NCBI GenBank assembly: GCA_025267735.1
Contig: CM046307.1
Location: forward strand, 34,649,231-34,713,230
Direction of reading: 5' to 3'
Length of the DNA: 64,000 nucleotides
Source: Mactra quadrangularis
Taxonomy: Eukaryota; Mollusca; Bivalvia; Venerida; Mactridae
In this document: in pieces, positions 37,097-51,150 of the stretch
How the letters are laid out: each line of letters starts with the position of its first letter
Numbering within the stretch: position 1 is the stretch's first letter
Notes under the pieces: generated by a model
What the model was told of the DNA's origin: nothing
Databases searched by the model: none
What the model saw: only the letters and a program-made list of their open reading frames with translations
Translations under genes and position numbers: made by a program

Positions 37097-38098
37097 GCGT
37101 AGAAGAAAGAAGAAGATGACACAGACTTCCGACCAAATGAAAGATCAACGACAACCCAAGGTACGTTAATTTCTTGTGTTTGATTTTTCGTATTCTTATG
37201 TATTGAGTATGATTTTCTGCTGGTTACGAGCAAGTCGACGCAGTTGTTTTAACTTATTTGGCTGTGACCAGTGCACCTAACTCAGCTTTCCTGGACACTT
37301 ATCTGTTTAACCAGTACTTAAGTCACTACCACTTGCATGTTGTTCAAAAGAAGTCGTACTGTATTTGTTGGGGCAATTTCTTGTAAGGTTATAGCCGCCT
37401 GGCCTGGGCGTGATTCAAACCAGTATCCCCTGTACCCCCCCCCAATCGCACCCCCCCCTTTTGTGATGATTGATTATGTCTTAATGCGAGTTTGTTTTAC
37501 GGTGTTGTTTATGTTGCGCACTTTCTATTCTAGACCAAGAAGAAGAAAGAAGAAGATGACACAGACTACCGACCAAATGAAAGATCACCAAAGACCCAAG
37601 GTACGTTAATTTCTTGTGTTTGATTTTTCGTATTCTAGGGTATCGAGTATGATTTTCGGCTGGTTACGAGCAAGTTGACGCAGTTGTTTTAACTTATTTG
37701 GCTGTGACCAGTGCACCTAACTCAGCTTTCCTGGACACTTTTCTATTTAACCAGTACTTTTGTCACTACCACTTGCGTGTTGTTCAAGAGGAGTTGTACT
37801 GTATTTGTTGCGCCCATTTTATGTAAGGTTATAGCCGCCTGCCCTGGGCGTGATTCGAACCAGTGTCCCCTGTACCCCCACCAATTGTGATGATTGATTA
37901 TGTCTTTATGTGAGTTTGTTTTACGGTGTTGTTTATGTTGCGCACTTTTCTATTCTAGACCAAGAAGAAGAACGAAGAAAGAAGAAGATGACACAGACTG
38001 AAGAGGATCCCCTGGTACAGAGAAGTATGACCCTTTTTTAATTATATTTTTTCTACTGTTTTTATATTATCCTAACCTTGTTTGTTCTCTGTTTCTAG
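37097..38098 (+). repeat. Unit U37
   Basis: Preceded by the mutated first acceptor; G to A at 37348 (TTCAAAAG); C-tracts 9/8. All shared with U53. Confidence 0.95.
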
Positions 38099-39108
38099 GC
38101 GTAGAAGAAAGAAGAAGATGACACAGACTTCCGACCAAATGAAAGATCAACGACAACCCAAGGTACGTTAATTTCTTGTGTTTGATTTTTCGTATTCTTA
38201 TGTATTGAGTATGATTTTCTGCTGGTTACGAGCAAGTCGACGCAGTTGTTTTAACTTGTTTGGCTGTGACCAGTGCACCTAACTCAGCTTTCCTGGACAC
38301 TTATCTGTTTAACCAGTACTTAAGTCACTACCACTTGCATGTTGTTCAAGAGAAGTCGTACTGTATTTGTTGGGGCAATTTCTTGTAAGGTTATAGCCGC
38401 CTGGCCTGGGCGTGATTCAAACCAGTATCCCCTGTACCCCCCCCCCCCAATCGCACCCCCCCCCCCCCTTTTGTGATGATTGATTATGTCTTAATGCGAG
38501 TTTGTTTTACGGTGTTGTTTATGTTGCGCACTTTCTATTCTAGACCAAGAAGAAGAAAGAAGAAGATGACACAGACTACCGACCAAATGAAAGATCACCA
38601 AAGACCCAAGGTACGTTAATTTCTTGTGTTTGATTTTTCGTATTCTAGGGTATCGAGTATGATTTTCGGCTGGTTACGAGCAAGTTGACGCAGTTGTTTT
38701 AACTTATTTGGCTGTGACCAGTGCACCTAACTCAGCTTTCCTGGACACTTTTCTATTTAACCAGTACTTTTGTCACTACCACTTGCGTGTTGTTCAAGAG
38801 GAGTTGTACTGTATTTGTTGCGCCCATTTTATGTAAGGTTATAGCCGCCTGCCCTGGGCGTGATTCGAACCAGTGTCCCCTGTACCCCCACCAATTGTGA
38901 TGATTGATTATGTCTTTATGTGAGTTTGTTTTACGGTGTTGTTTATGTTGCGCACTTTTCTATTCTAGACCAAGAAGAAGAACGAAGAAAGAAGAAGATG
39001 ACACAGACTGAAGAGGATCCCCTGGTACAGAGAAGTATGACCCTTTTTTAATTATATTTTTTCTACTGTTTTTATATTATCCTAACCTTGTTTGTTCTCT
39101 GTTTCTAG
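38099..39108 (+). repeat. Unit U38
   Basis: 1,010 bp; C-tracts 12/13, the longest second tract; private A to G at 38258. Corresponds to U54 (12/11). Confidence 0.95.
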
Positions 39109-40111
39109 GCGTAGAAGAAAGAAGAAGATGACACAGACTTCCGACCAAATGAAAGATCAACGACAACCCAAGGTACGTTAATTTCTTGTGTTTGATTTTT
39201 CGTATTCTTATGTATTGAGTATGATTTTCTGCTGGTTACGAGCAAGTCGACGCAGTTGTTTTAACTTATTTGGCTGTGACCAGTGCACCTAACTCAGCTT
39301 TCCTGGACACTTATCTGTTTAACCAGTACTTAAGTCACTACCACTTGCATGTTGTTCAAGAGAAGTCGTACTGTATTTGTTGGGGCAATTTCTTGTAAGG
39401 TTATAGCCGCCTGGCCTGGGCGTGATTCAAACCAGTATCCCCTGTACCCCCCCCCCAATCGCACCCCCCCCTTTTGTGATGATTGATTATGTCTTAATGC
39501 GAGTTTGTTTTACGGTGTTGTTTATGTTGCGCACTTTCTATTCTAGACCAAGAAGAAGAAAGAAGAAGATGACACAGACTACCGACCAAATGAAAGATCA
39601 CCAAAGACCCAAGGTACGTTAATTTCTTGTGTTTGATTTTTCGTATTCTAGGGTATCGAGTATGATTTTCGGCTGGTTACGAGCAAGTTGACGCAGTTGT
39701 TTTAACTTATTTGGCTGTGACCAGTGCACCTAACTCAGCTTTCCTGGACACTTTTCTATTTAACCAGTACTTTTGTCACTATCACTTGCGTGTTGTTCAA
39801 GAGGAGTTGTACTGTATTTGTTGCGCCCATTTTATGTAAGGTTATAGCCGCCTGCCCTGGGCGTGATTCGAACCAGTGTCCCCTGTACCCCCACCAATTG
39901 TGATGATTGATTATGTCTTTATGTGAGTTTGTTTTACGGTGTTGTTTATGTTGCGCACTTTTCTATTCTAGACCAAGAAGAAGAACGAAGAAAGAAGAAG
40001 ATGACACAGACTGAAGAGGATCCCCTGGTACAGAGAAGTATGACCCTTTTTTAATTATATTTTTTCTACTGTTTTTATATTATCCTAACCTTGTTTGTTC
40101 TCTGTTTCTAG
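39109..40111 (+). repeat. Unit U39
   Basis: C-tracts 10/8; C to T at 39782 (CTATCAC), shared only with U55. Confidence 0.95.
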
Positions 40112-41115
40112 GCGTAGAAGAAAGAAGAAGATGACACAGACTTCCGACCAAATGAAAGATCAACGACAACCCAAGGTACGTTAATTTCTTGTGTTTGATT
40201 TTTCGTATTCTTATGTATTGAGTATGATTTTCTGCTGGTTACGAGCAAGTCGACGCAGTTGTTTTAACTTATTTGGCTGTGACCAGTGCACCTAACTCAG
40301 CTTTCCTGGACACTTATCTGTTTAACCAGTACTTAAGTCACTACCACTTGCATGTTGTTCAAGAGAAGTCGTACTGTATTTGTTGGGGCAATTTCTTGTA
40401 AGGTTATAGCCGCCTGGCCTGGGTGTGATTCAAACCAGTATCCCCTGTACCCCCCCCCCAATCGCACCCCACCCCTTTTGTGATGATTGATTATGTCTTA
40501 ATGCGAGTTTGTTTTACGGTGTTGTTTATGTTGCGCACTTTCTATTCTAGACCAAGAAGAAGAAAGAAGAAGATGACACAGACTACCGACCAAATGAAAG
40601 ATCACCAAAGACCCAAGGTACGTTAATTTCTTGTGTTTGATTTTTCGTATTCTAGGGTATCGAGTATGATTTTCGGCTGGTTACGAGCAAGTTGACGCAG
40701 TTGTTTTAACTTATTTGGCTGTGACCAGTGCACCTAACTCAGCTTTCCTGGACACTTTTCTATTTAACCAGTACTTTTGTCACTACCACTTGCGTGTTGT
40801 TCAAGAGGAGTTGTACTGTATTTGTTGCACCCATTTTATGTAAGGTTATAGCCGCCTGCCCTGGGCGTGATTCGAACCAGTGTCCCCTGTACCCCCACCA
40901 ATTGTGATGATTGATTATGTCTTTATGTGAGTTTGTTTTACGGTGTTGTTTATGTTGCGCACTTTTCTATTCTAGACCAAGAAGAAGAACAAAGAAAGAA
41001 GAAGATGACACAGACTGAAGAGGATCCCCTGGTACAGAGAAGTATGACCCTTTTTTAATTATATTTTTTCTACTGTTTTTATATTATCCTAACCTTGTTT
41101 GTTCTCTGTTTCTAG
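40112..41115 (+). repeat. Unit U40
   Basis: Four rare variants at 40424, 40471 (C4AC4), 40829 and 40991 (block C, CGA to CAA). All four recur in U57. Confidence 0.95.
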
Positions 41116-42118
41116 GCGTAGAAGAAAGAAGAAGATGACACAGACTTCCGACCAAATGAAAGATCAACGACAACCCAAGGTACGTTAATTTCTTGTGTTT
41201 GATTTTTCGTATTCTTATGTATTGAGTATGATTTTCTGCTGGTTACGAGCAAGTCGACGCAGTTGTTTTAACTTATTTGGCTGTGACCAGTGCACCTAAC
41301 TCAGCTTTCCTGGACACTTATCTGTTTAACCAGTACTTAAGTCACTACCACTTGCATGTTGTTCAAGAGAAGTCGTACTGTATTTGTTGGGGCAATTTCT
41401 TGTAAGGTTATAGCCGCCTGGCCTGGGCGTGATTCAAACCAGTATCCCCTGTACCCCCCCCCCAATCGCACCCCCCCCTTTTGTGATGATTGATTATGTC
41501 TTAATGCGAGTTTGTTTTACGGTGTTGTTTATGTTGCGCACTTTCTATTCTAGACCAAGAAGAAGAAAGAAGAAGATGACACAGACTACCGACCAAATGA
41601 AAGATCACCAAAGACCCAAGGTACGTTAATTTCTTGTGTTTGATTTTTCGTATTCTAGGGTATCGAGTATGATTTTCGGCTGGTTACGAGCAAGTTGACG
41701 CAGTTGTTTTAACTTATTTGGCTGTGACCAGTGCACCTAACTCAGCTTTCCTGGACACTTTTCTATTTAACCAGTACTTTTGTCACTACCACTTGCGTGT
41801 TGTTCAAGAGGAGTTGTACTGTATTTGTTGCGCCCATTTTATGTAAGGTTATAGCCGCCTGCCCTGGGCGTGATTCGAACCAGTGTCCCCTGTACCCCCA
41901 CCAATTGTGATGATTGATTATGTCTTTATGTGAGTTTGTTTTACGGTGTTGTTTATGTTGCGCACTTTTCTATTCTAGACCAAGAAGAAGAACGAAGAAA
42001 GAAGAAGATGACACAGACTGAAGAGGATCCCCTGGTACAGAGAAGTATGACCCTTTTTTAATTATATTTTTTCTACTGTTTTTATATTATCCTAACCTTG
42101 TTTGTTCTCTGTTTCTAG
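41116..42118 (+). repeat. Unit U41
   Basis: C-tracts 10/8. No diagnostic substitution noticed. Confidence 0.95.
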
Positions 42119-43122
42119 GCGTAGAAGAAAGAAGAAGATGACACAGACTTCCGACCAAATGAAAGATCAACGACAACCCAAGGTACGTTAATTTCTTGTG
42201 TTTGATTTTTCGTATTCTTATGTATTGAGTATGATTTTCTGCTGGTTACGAGCAAGTCGACGCAGTTGTTTTAACTTATTTGGCTGTGACCAGTGCACCT
42301 AACTCAGCTTTCCTGGACACTTATCTGTTTAACCAGTACTTAAGTCACTACCACTTGCATGTTGTTCAAGAGAAGTCGTACTGTATTTGTTGGGGCAATT
42401 TCTTGTAAGGTTATAGCCGCCTGGCCTGGGCGTGATTCAAACCAGTATCCCCTGTACCCCCCCCCCAATCGCACCCCCCCCCTTTTGTGATGATTGATTA
42501 TGTCTTAATGCGAGTTTGTTTTACGGTGTTGTTTATGTTGCGCACTTTCTATTCTAGACCAAGAAGAAGAAAGAAGAAGATGACACAGACTACCGACCAA
42601 ATGAAAGATCACCAAAGACCCAAGGTACGTTAATTTCTTGTGTTTGATTTTTCGTATTCTAGGGTATCGAGTATGATTTTCGGCTGGTTACGAGCAAGTT
42701 GACGCAGTTGTTTTAACTTATTTGGCTGTGACCAGTGCACCTAACTCAGCTTTCCTGGACACTTTTCTATTTAACCAGTACTTTTTTCACTACCACTTGC
42801 GTGTTGTTCAAGAGGAGTTGTACTGTATTTGTTGCGCCCATTTTATGTAAGGTTATAGCCGCCTGCCCTGGGCGTGATTCGAACCAGTGTCCCCTGTACC
42901 CCCACCAATTGTGATGATTGATTATGTCTTTATGTGAGTTTGTTTTACGGTGTTGTTTATGTTGCGCACTTTTCTATTCTAGACCAAGAAGAAGAACGAA
43001 GAAAGAAGAAGATGACACAGACTGAAGAGGATCCCCTGGTACAGAGAAGTATGACCCTTTTTTAATTATATTTTTTCTACTGTTTTTATATTATCCTAAC
43101 CTTGTTTGTTCTCTGTTTCTAG
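42119..43122 (+). repeat. Unit U42
   Basis: C-tracts 10/9; TTCACT at 42786. Corresponds to U59. Confidence 0.95.
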
Positions 43123-44125
43123 GCGTAGAAGAAAGAAGAAGATGACACAGACTTCCGACCAAATGAAAGATCAACGACAACCCAAGGTACGTTAATTTCT
43201 TGTGTTTGATTTTTCGTATTCTTATGTATTGAGTATGATTTTCTGCTGGTTACGAGCAAGTCGACGCAGTTGTTTTAACTTATTTGGCTGTGACCAGTGC
43301 ACCTAACTCAGCTTTCCTGGACACTTATCTGTTTAACCAGTACTTAAGTCACTACCACTTGCATGTTGTTCAAGAGAAGTCGTACTGTATTTGTTGGGGC
43401 AATTTCTTGTAAGGTTATAGCCGCCTGGCCTGGGCGTGATTCAAACCAGTATCCCCTGTACCCCCCCCCAATCGCACCCCCCCCCTTTTGTGATGATTGA
43501 TTATGTCTTAATGCGAGTTTGTTTTACGGTGTTGTTTATGTTGCGCACTTTCTATTCTAGACCAAGAAGAAGAAAGAAGAAGATGACACAGACTACCGAC
43601 CAAATGAAAGATCACCAAAGACCCAAGGTACGTTAATTTCTTGTGTTTGATTTTTCGTATTCTAGGGTATCGAGTATGATTTTCGGCTGGTTACGAGCAA
43701 GTTGACGCAGTTGTTTTAACTTATTTGGCTGTGACCAGTGCACCTAACTCAGCTTTCCTGGACACTTTTCTATTTAACCAGTACTTTTGTCACTACCACT
43801 TGCGTGTTGTTCAAGAGGAGTTGTACTGTATTTGTTGCGCCCATTTTATGTAAGGTTATAGCCGCCTGCCCTGGGCGTGATTCGAACCAGTGTCCCCTGT
43901 ACCCCCACCAATTGTGATGATTGATTATGTCTTTATGTGAGTTTGTTTTACGGTGTTGTTTATGTTGCGCACTTTTCTATTCTAGACCAAGAAGAAGAAC
44001 GAAGAAAGAAGAAGATGACACAGACTGAAGAGGATCCCCTGGTACAGAGAAGTATGACCCTTTTTTAATTATATTTTTTCTACTGTTTTTATATTATCCT
44101 AACCTTGTTTGTTCTCTGTTTCTAG
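43123..44125 (+). repeat. Unit U43
   Basis: C-tracts 9/9. Corresponds to U60 by order. Confidence 0.95.
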
Positions 44126-45130
44126 GCGTAGAAGAAAGAAGAAGATGACACAGACTTCCGACCAAATGAAAGATCAACGACAACCCAAGGTACGTTAATT
44201 TCTTGTGTTTGATTTTTCGTATTCTTATGTATTGAGTATGATTTTCTGCTGGTTACGAGCAAGTCGACGCAGTTGTTTTAACTTATTTGGCTGTGACCAG
44301 TGCACCTAACTCAGCTTTCCTGGACACTTATCTGTTTAACCAGTACTTAAGTCACTACCACTTGCATGTTGTTCAAGAGAAGTCGTACTGTATTTGTTGG
44401 GGCAATTTCTTGTAAGGTTATAGCCGCCTGGCCTGGGCGTGATTCAAACCAGTATCCCCTGTACCCCCCCCCAATCGCACCCCCCCCCCCTTTTGTGATG
44501 ATTGATTATGTCTTAATGCGAGTTTGTTTTACGGTGTTGTTTATGTTGCGCACTTTCTATTCTAGACCAAGAAGAAGAAAGAAGAAGATGACACAGACTA
44601 CCGACCAAATGAAAGATCACCAAAGACCCAAGGTACGTTAATTTCTTGTGTTTGATTTTTCGTATTCTAGGGTATCGAGTATGATTTTCGGCTGGTTACG
44701 AGCAAGTTGACGCAGTTGTTTTAACTTATTTGGCTGTGACCAGTGCACCTAACTCAGCTTTCCTGGACACTTTTCTATTTAACCAGTACTTTTGTCACTA
44801 CCACTTGTGTGTTGTTCAAGAGGAGTTGTACTGTATTTGTTGCGCCCATTTTATGTAAGGTTATAGCCGCCTGCCCTGGGCGTGATTCGAACCAGTGTCC
44901 CCTGTACCCCCACCAATTGTGATGATTGATTATGTCTTTATGTGAGTTTGTTTTACGGTGTTGTTTATGTTGCGCACTTTTCTATTCTAGACCAAGAAGA
45001 AGAACGAAGAAAGAAGAAGATGACACAGACTGAAGAGGATCCCCTGGTACAGAGAAGTATGACCCTTTTTTAATTATATTTTTTCTACTGTTTTTATATT
45101 ATCCTAACCTTGTTTGTTCTCTGTTTCTAG
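44126..45130 (+). repeat. Unit U44
   Basis: C-tracts 9/11; C to T at 44808 (CTTGTGTG), shared only with U61. Confidence 0.95.
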
Positions 45131-46133
45131 GCGTAGAAGAAAGAAGAAGATGACACAGACTTCCGACCAAATGAAAGATCAACGACAACCCAAGGTACGT
45201 TAATTTCTTGTGTTTGATTTTTCGTATTCTTATGTATTGAGTATGATTTTCTGCTGGTTACGAGCATGTCGACGCAGTTGTTTTAACTTATTTGGCTGTG
45301 ACCAGTGCACCTAACTCAGCTTTCCTGGACACTTATCTGTTTAACCAGTACTTAAGTCACTACCACTTGCATGTTGTTCAAGAGAAGTCGTACTGTATTT
45401 GTTGGGGCAATTTCTTGTAAGGTTATAGCCGCCTGGCCTGGGCGTGATTCAAACCAGTATCCCCTGTACCCCCCCCCAATCGCACCCCCCCCCTTTTGTG
45501 ATGATTGATTATGTCTTAATGCGAGTTTGTTTTACGGTGTTGTTTATGTTGCGCACTTTCTATTCTAGACCAAGAAGAAGAAAGAAGAAGATGACACAGA
45601 CTACCGACCAAATGAAAGATCACCAAAGACCCAAGGTACGTTAATTTCTTGTGTTTGATTTTTCGTATTCTAGGGTATCGAGTATGATTTTCGGCTGGTT
45701 ACGAGCAAGTTGACGCAGTTGTTTTAACTTATTTGGCTGTGACCAGTGCACCTAACTCAGCTTTCCTGGACACTTTTCTATTTAACCAGTACTTTTGTCA
45801 CTACCACTTGCGTGTTGTTCAAGAGGAGTTGTACTGTATTTGTTGCGCCCATTTTATGTAAGGTTATAGCCGCCTGCCCTGGGCGTGATTCGAACCAGTG
45901 TCCCCTGTACCCCCACCAATTGTGATGATTGATTATGTCTTTATGTGAGTTTGTTTTACGGTGTTGTTTATGTTGCGCACTTTTCTATTCTAGACCAAGA
46001 AGAAGAACGAAGAAAGAAGAAGATGACACAGACTGAAGAGGATCCCCTGGTACAGAGAAGTATGACCCTTTTTTAATTATATTTTTTCTACTGTTTTTAT
46101 ATTATCCTAACCTTGTTTGTTCTCTGTTTCTAG
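45131..46133 (+). repeat. Unit U45
   Basis: AGCATG at 45267; C-tracts 9/9, identical to U62. Confidence 0.95.
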
Positions 46134-47138
46134 GCGTAGAAGAAAGAAGAAGATGACACAGACTTCCGACCAAATGAAAGATCAACGACAACCCAAGGTA
46201 CGTTAATTTCTTGTGTTTGATTTTTCGTATTCTTATGTATTGAGTATGATTTTCTGCTGGTTACGAGCAAGTCGACGCAGTTGTTTTAACTTATTTGGCT
46301 GTGACCAGTGCACCTAACTCAGCTTTCCTGGACACTTATCTGTTTAACCAGTACTTAAGTCACTACCACTTGCATGTTGTTCAAGAGAAGTCGTACTGTA
46401 TTTGTTGGGGCAATTTCTTGTAAGGTTATAGCCGCCTGGCCTGGGCGTGATTCAAACCAGTATCCCCTGTACCCCCCCCCCAATCGCACCCCCCCCCCCT
46501 TTTGTGATGATTGATTATGTCTTAATGCGAGTTTGTTTTACGGTGTTGTTTATGTTGCGCACTTTCTATTCTAGACCAAGAAGAAGAAAGAAGAAGATGA
46601 CACAGACTACCGACCAAATGAAAGATCACCAAAGACCCAAGGTACGTTAATTTCTTGTGTTTGATTTTTCGTATTCTAGGGTATCGAGTATGATTTTCGG
46701 CTGGTTACGAGCAAGTTGACGCAGTTGTTTTAACTTATTTGGCTGTGACCAGTGCACCTAACTCAGCTTTCCTGGACACTTTTCTATTTAACCAGTACTT
46801 TTGTCATACCACTTGCGTGTTGTTCAAGAGGAGTTGTACTGTATTTGTTGCGCCCATTTTATGTAAGGTTATAGCCGCCTGCCCTGGGCGTGATTCGAAC
46901 CAGTGTACCCTGTACCCCCACCAATTGTGATGATTGATTATGTCTTTATGTGAGTTTGTTTTACGGTGTTGTTTATGTTGCGCACTTTTCTATTCTAGAC
47001 CAAGAAGAAGAACGAAGAAAGAAGAAGATGACACAGACTGAAGAGGATCCCCTGGTACAGAGAAGTATGACCCTTTTTTAATTATATTTTTTCTACTGTT
47101 TTTATATTATCCTAACCTTGTTTGTTCTCTGTTTCTAG
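46134..47138 (+). repeat. Unit U46
   Basis: C-tracts 10/11; 1-bp deletion near 46806 and C to A at 46907. Last unit of the first 16-unit block. Confidence 0.95.
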
Positions 47139-48140
47139 GCGTAGAAGAAAGAAGAAGATGACACAGACTTCCGACCAAATGAAAGATCAACGACAACCCA
47201 AGGTACGTTAATTTCTTGTGTTTGATTTTTCGTATTCTTATGTATTGAGTATGATTTTCTGCTGGTTACGAGCAAGTCGACGCAGTTGTTTTAACTTATT
47301 TGGCTGTGACCAGTGCACCTAACTCAGCTTTCCTGGACACTTATCTGTTTAACCAGTACTTAAGTCACTACCACTTGCATGTTGTTCAAGAGAAGTCGTA
47401 CTGTATTTGTTGGGGCAATTTCTTGTAAGGTTATAGCCGCCTGGCCTGGGCGTGATTCAAACCAGTATCCCCTGTACCCCCCCCCAATCGCACCCCCCCC
47501 TTTTGTGATGATTGATTATGTCTTAATGCGAGTTTGTTTTACGGTGTTGTTTATGTTGCGCACTTTCTATTCTAGACCAAGAAGAAGAAAGAAGAAGATG
47601 ACACAGACTACCGACCAAATGAAAGATCACCAAAGACCCAAGGTACGTTAATTTCTTGTGTTTGATTTTTCGTATTCTAGGGTATCGAGTATGATTTTCG
47701 GCTGGTTACGAGCAAGTTGACGCAGTTGTTTTAACTTATTTGGCTGTGACCAGTGCACCTAACTCAGCTTTCCTGGACACTTTTCTATTTAACCAGAACT
47801 TTTGTCACTACCACTTGCGTGTTGTTCAAGAGGAGTTGTACTGTATTTGTTGCGCCCATTTTATGTAAGGTTATAGCCGCCTGCCCTGGGCGTGATTCGA
47901 ACCAGTGTCCCCTGTACCCCCACCAATTGTGATGATTGATTATGTCTTTATGTGAGTTTGTTTTACGGTGTTGTTTATGTTGCGCACTTTTCTATTCTAG
48001 ACCAAGAAGAAGAACGAAGAAAGAAGAAGATGACACAGACTGAAGAGGATCCCCTGGTACAGAGAAGTATGACCCTTTTTTAATTATATTTTTTCTACTG
48101 TTTTTATATTATCCTAACCTTGTTTGTTCTCTGTTTCTAG
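47139..48140 (+). repeat. Unit U47
   Basis: C-tracts 9/8; T to A at 47797. First unit of the second block, matching U31. Confidence 0.95.
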
Positions 48141-49144
48141 GCGTAGAAGAAAGAAGAAGATGACACAGACTTCCGACCAAATGAAAGATCAACGACAACC
48201 CAAGGTACGTTAATTTCTTGTGTTTGATTTTTCGTATTCTTATGTATTGAGTATGATTTTCTGCTGGTTACGAGCAAGTCGACGCAGTTGTTTTAACTTA
48301 TTTGGCTGTGACCAGTGCACCTAACTCAGCTTTCCTGGACACTTATCTGTTTAACCAGTACTTAAGTCACTACCACTTGCATGTTGTTCAAGAGAAGTCG
48401 TACTGTATTTGTTGGGGCAATTTCTTGTAAGGTTATAGCCGCCTGGCCTGGGCGTGATTCAAACCAGTATCCCCTGTACCCCCCCCCAATCGCACCCCCC
48501 CCCCTTTTGTGATGATTGATTATGTCTTAATGCGAGTTTGTTTTACGGTGTTGTTTATGTTGCGCACTTTCTATTCTAGACCAAGAAGAAGAAAGAAGAA
48601 GATGACACAGACTACCGACCAAATGAAAGATCACCAAAGACCCAAGGTACGTTAATTTCTTGTGTTTGATTTTTCGTATTCTAGGGTATCGAGTATGATT
48701 TTCGGCTGGTTACGAGCAAGTTGACGCAGTTGTTTTAACTTATTTGGCTGTGACCAGTGCACCTAACTCAGCTTTCCTGGACACTTTTCTATTTAACCAG
48801 TACTTTTGTCACTACCACTTGCGTGTTGTTCAAGAGGAGTTGTACTGTATTTGTTGCGCCCATTTTATGTAAGGTTATAGCCGCCTGCCCTGGGCGTGAT
48901 TCGAACCAGTGTCCCCTGTACCCCCACCAATTGTGATGATTGATTATGTCTTTATGTGAGTTTGTTTTACGGTGTTGTTTATGTTGCGCACTTTTCTATT
49001 CTAGACCAAGAAGAAGAACGAAGAAAGAAGAAGATGACACAGACTGAAGAGGATCCCCTGGTACAGAGAAGTATGACCCTTTTTTAATTATATTTTTTCT
49101 ACTGTTTTTATATTATCCTAACCTTGTTTGTTCTCTGTTTCTAG
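48141..49144 (+). repeat. Unit U48
   Basis: C-tracts 9/10. No diagnostic substitution noticed. Confidence 0.95.
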
Positions 49145-50148
49145 GCGTAGAAGAAAGAAGAAGATGACACAGACTTCCGACCAAATGAAAGATCAACGAC
49201 AACCCAAGGTACGTTAATTTCTTGTGTTTGATTTTTCGTATTCTTATGTATTGAGTATGATTTTCTGCTGGTTACGAGCATGTCGACGCAGTTGTTTTAA
49301 CTTATTTGGCTGTGACCAGTGCACCTAACTCAGCTTTCCTGGACACTTATCTGTTTAACCAGTACTTAAGTCACTACCACTTGCATGTTGTTCAAGAGAA
49401 GTCGTACTGTATTTGTTGGGGCAATTTCTTGTAAGGTTATAGCCGCCTGGCCTGGGCGTGATTCAAACCAGTATCCCCTGTACCCCCCCCCCAATCGCAC
49501 CCCCCCCCTTTTGTGATGATTGATTATGTCTTAATGCGAGTTTGTTTTACGGTGTTGTTTATGTTGCGCACTTTCTATTCTAGACCAAGAAGAAGAAAGA
49601 AGAAGATGACACAGACTACCGACCAAATGAAAGATCACCAAAGACCCAAGGTACGTTAATTTCTTGTGTTTGATTTTTCGTATTCTAGGGTATCGAGTAT
49701 GATTTTCGGCTGGTTACGAGCAAGTTGACGCAGTTGTTTTAACTTATTTGGCTGTGACCAGTGCACCTAACTCAGCTTTCCTGGACACTTTTCTATTTAA
49801 CCAGTACTTTTGTCACTACCACTTGCGTGTTGTTCAAGAGGAGTTGTACTGTATTTGTTGCGCCCATTTTATGTAAGGTTATAGCCGCCTGCCCTGGGCG
49901 TGATTCGAACCAGTGTCCCCTGTACCCCCACCAATTGTGATGATTGATTATGTCTTTATGTGAGTTTGTTTTACGGTGTTGTTTATGTTGCGCACTTTTC
50001 TATTCTAGACCAAGAAGAAGAACGAAGAAAGAAGAAGATGACACAGACTGAAGAGGATCCCCTGGTACAGAGAAGTATGACCCTTTTTTAATTATATTTT
50101 TTCTACTGTTTTTATATTATCCTAACCTTGTTTGTTCTCTGTTTCTAG
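49145..50148 (+). repeat. Unit U49
   Basis: AGCATG at 49281; C-tracts 10/9. Confidence 0.95.
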
Positions 50149-51150
50149 GCGTAGAAGAAAGAAGAAGATGACACAGACTTCCGACCAAATGAAAGATCAA
50201 CGACAACCCAAGGTACGTTAATTTCTTGTGTTTGATTTTTCGTATTCTTATGTATTGAGTATGATTTTCTGCTGGTTACGAGCAAGTCGACGCAGTTGTT
50301 TTAACTTATTTGGCTGTGACCAGTGCACCTAACTCAGCTTTCCTGGACACTTATCTGTTTAACCAGTACTTAAGTCACTACCACTTGCATGTTGTTCAAG
50401 AGAAGTCGTACTGTATTTGTTGGGGCAATTTCTTGTAAGGTTATAGCCGCCTGGCCTGGGCGTGATTCAAACCAGTATCCCCTGTACCCCCCCCCCAATC
50501 GCACCCCCCCCTTTTGTGATGATTGATTATGTCTTAATGCGAGTTTGTTTTACGGTGTTGTTTATGTTGCGCACTTTCTATTCTAGACCAAGAAGAAGAA
50601 AGAAGAAGATGACACAGACTACCGACCAAATGAAAGATCACCAAAGACCCAAGGTACGTTAATTTCTTGTGTTTGATTTTTCGTATTCTAGGGTATCGAG
50701 TATGATTTTCGGCTGGTTACGAGCAAGTTGACGCAGTTGTTTTAACTTATTTGGCTGTGACCAGTGCACCTAACTCAGCTTTCCTGGACACTTTTCTATT
50801 TAACCAGTACTTTTGTCATACCACTTGCGTGTTGTTCAAGAGGAGTTGTACTGTATTTGTTGCGCCCATTTTATGTAAGGTTATAGCCGCCTGCCCTGGG
50901 CGTGATTCGAACCAGTGTACCCTGTACCCCCACCAATTGTGATGATTGATTATGTCTTTATGTGAGTTTGTTTTACGGTGTTGTTTATGTTGCGCACTTT
51001 TCTATTCTAGACCAAGAAGAAGAACGAAGAAAGAAGAAGATGACACAGACTGAAGAGGATCCCCTGGTACAGAGAAGTATGACCCTTTTTTAATTATATT
51101 TTTTCTACTGTTTTTATATTATCCTAACCTTGTTTGTTCTCTGTTTCTAG
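50149..51150 (+). repeat. Unit U50
   Basis: C-tracts 10/8; 1-bp deletion near 50818; C to A at 50919. Confidence 0.95.

Larger units (their letters stand above)
31074..47138 (+). repeat. Higher-order block, copy 1 (U31-U46, 16 units)
   Basis: Sixteen consecutive units whose rare variants recur in the same order in the next block. Pairs separated by 16,063-16,065 bp: 31732/47797, 33218/49281, 34856/50919, 37348/53412, 39782/55845. Pairs separated by 17,064-17,066 bp: 40424/57489, 42786/59852, 44808/61872, 45267/62331, 46907/63971. C-tract lengths of paired units are also similar. Confidence 0.9.
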
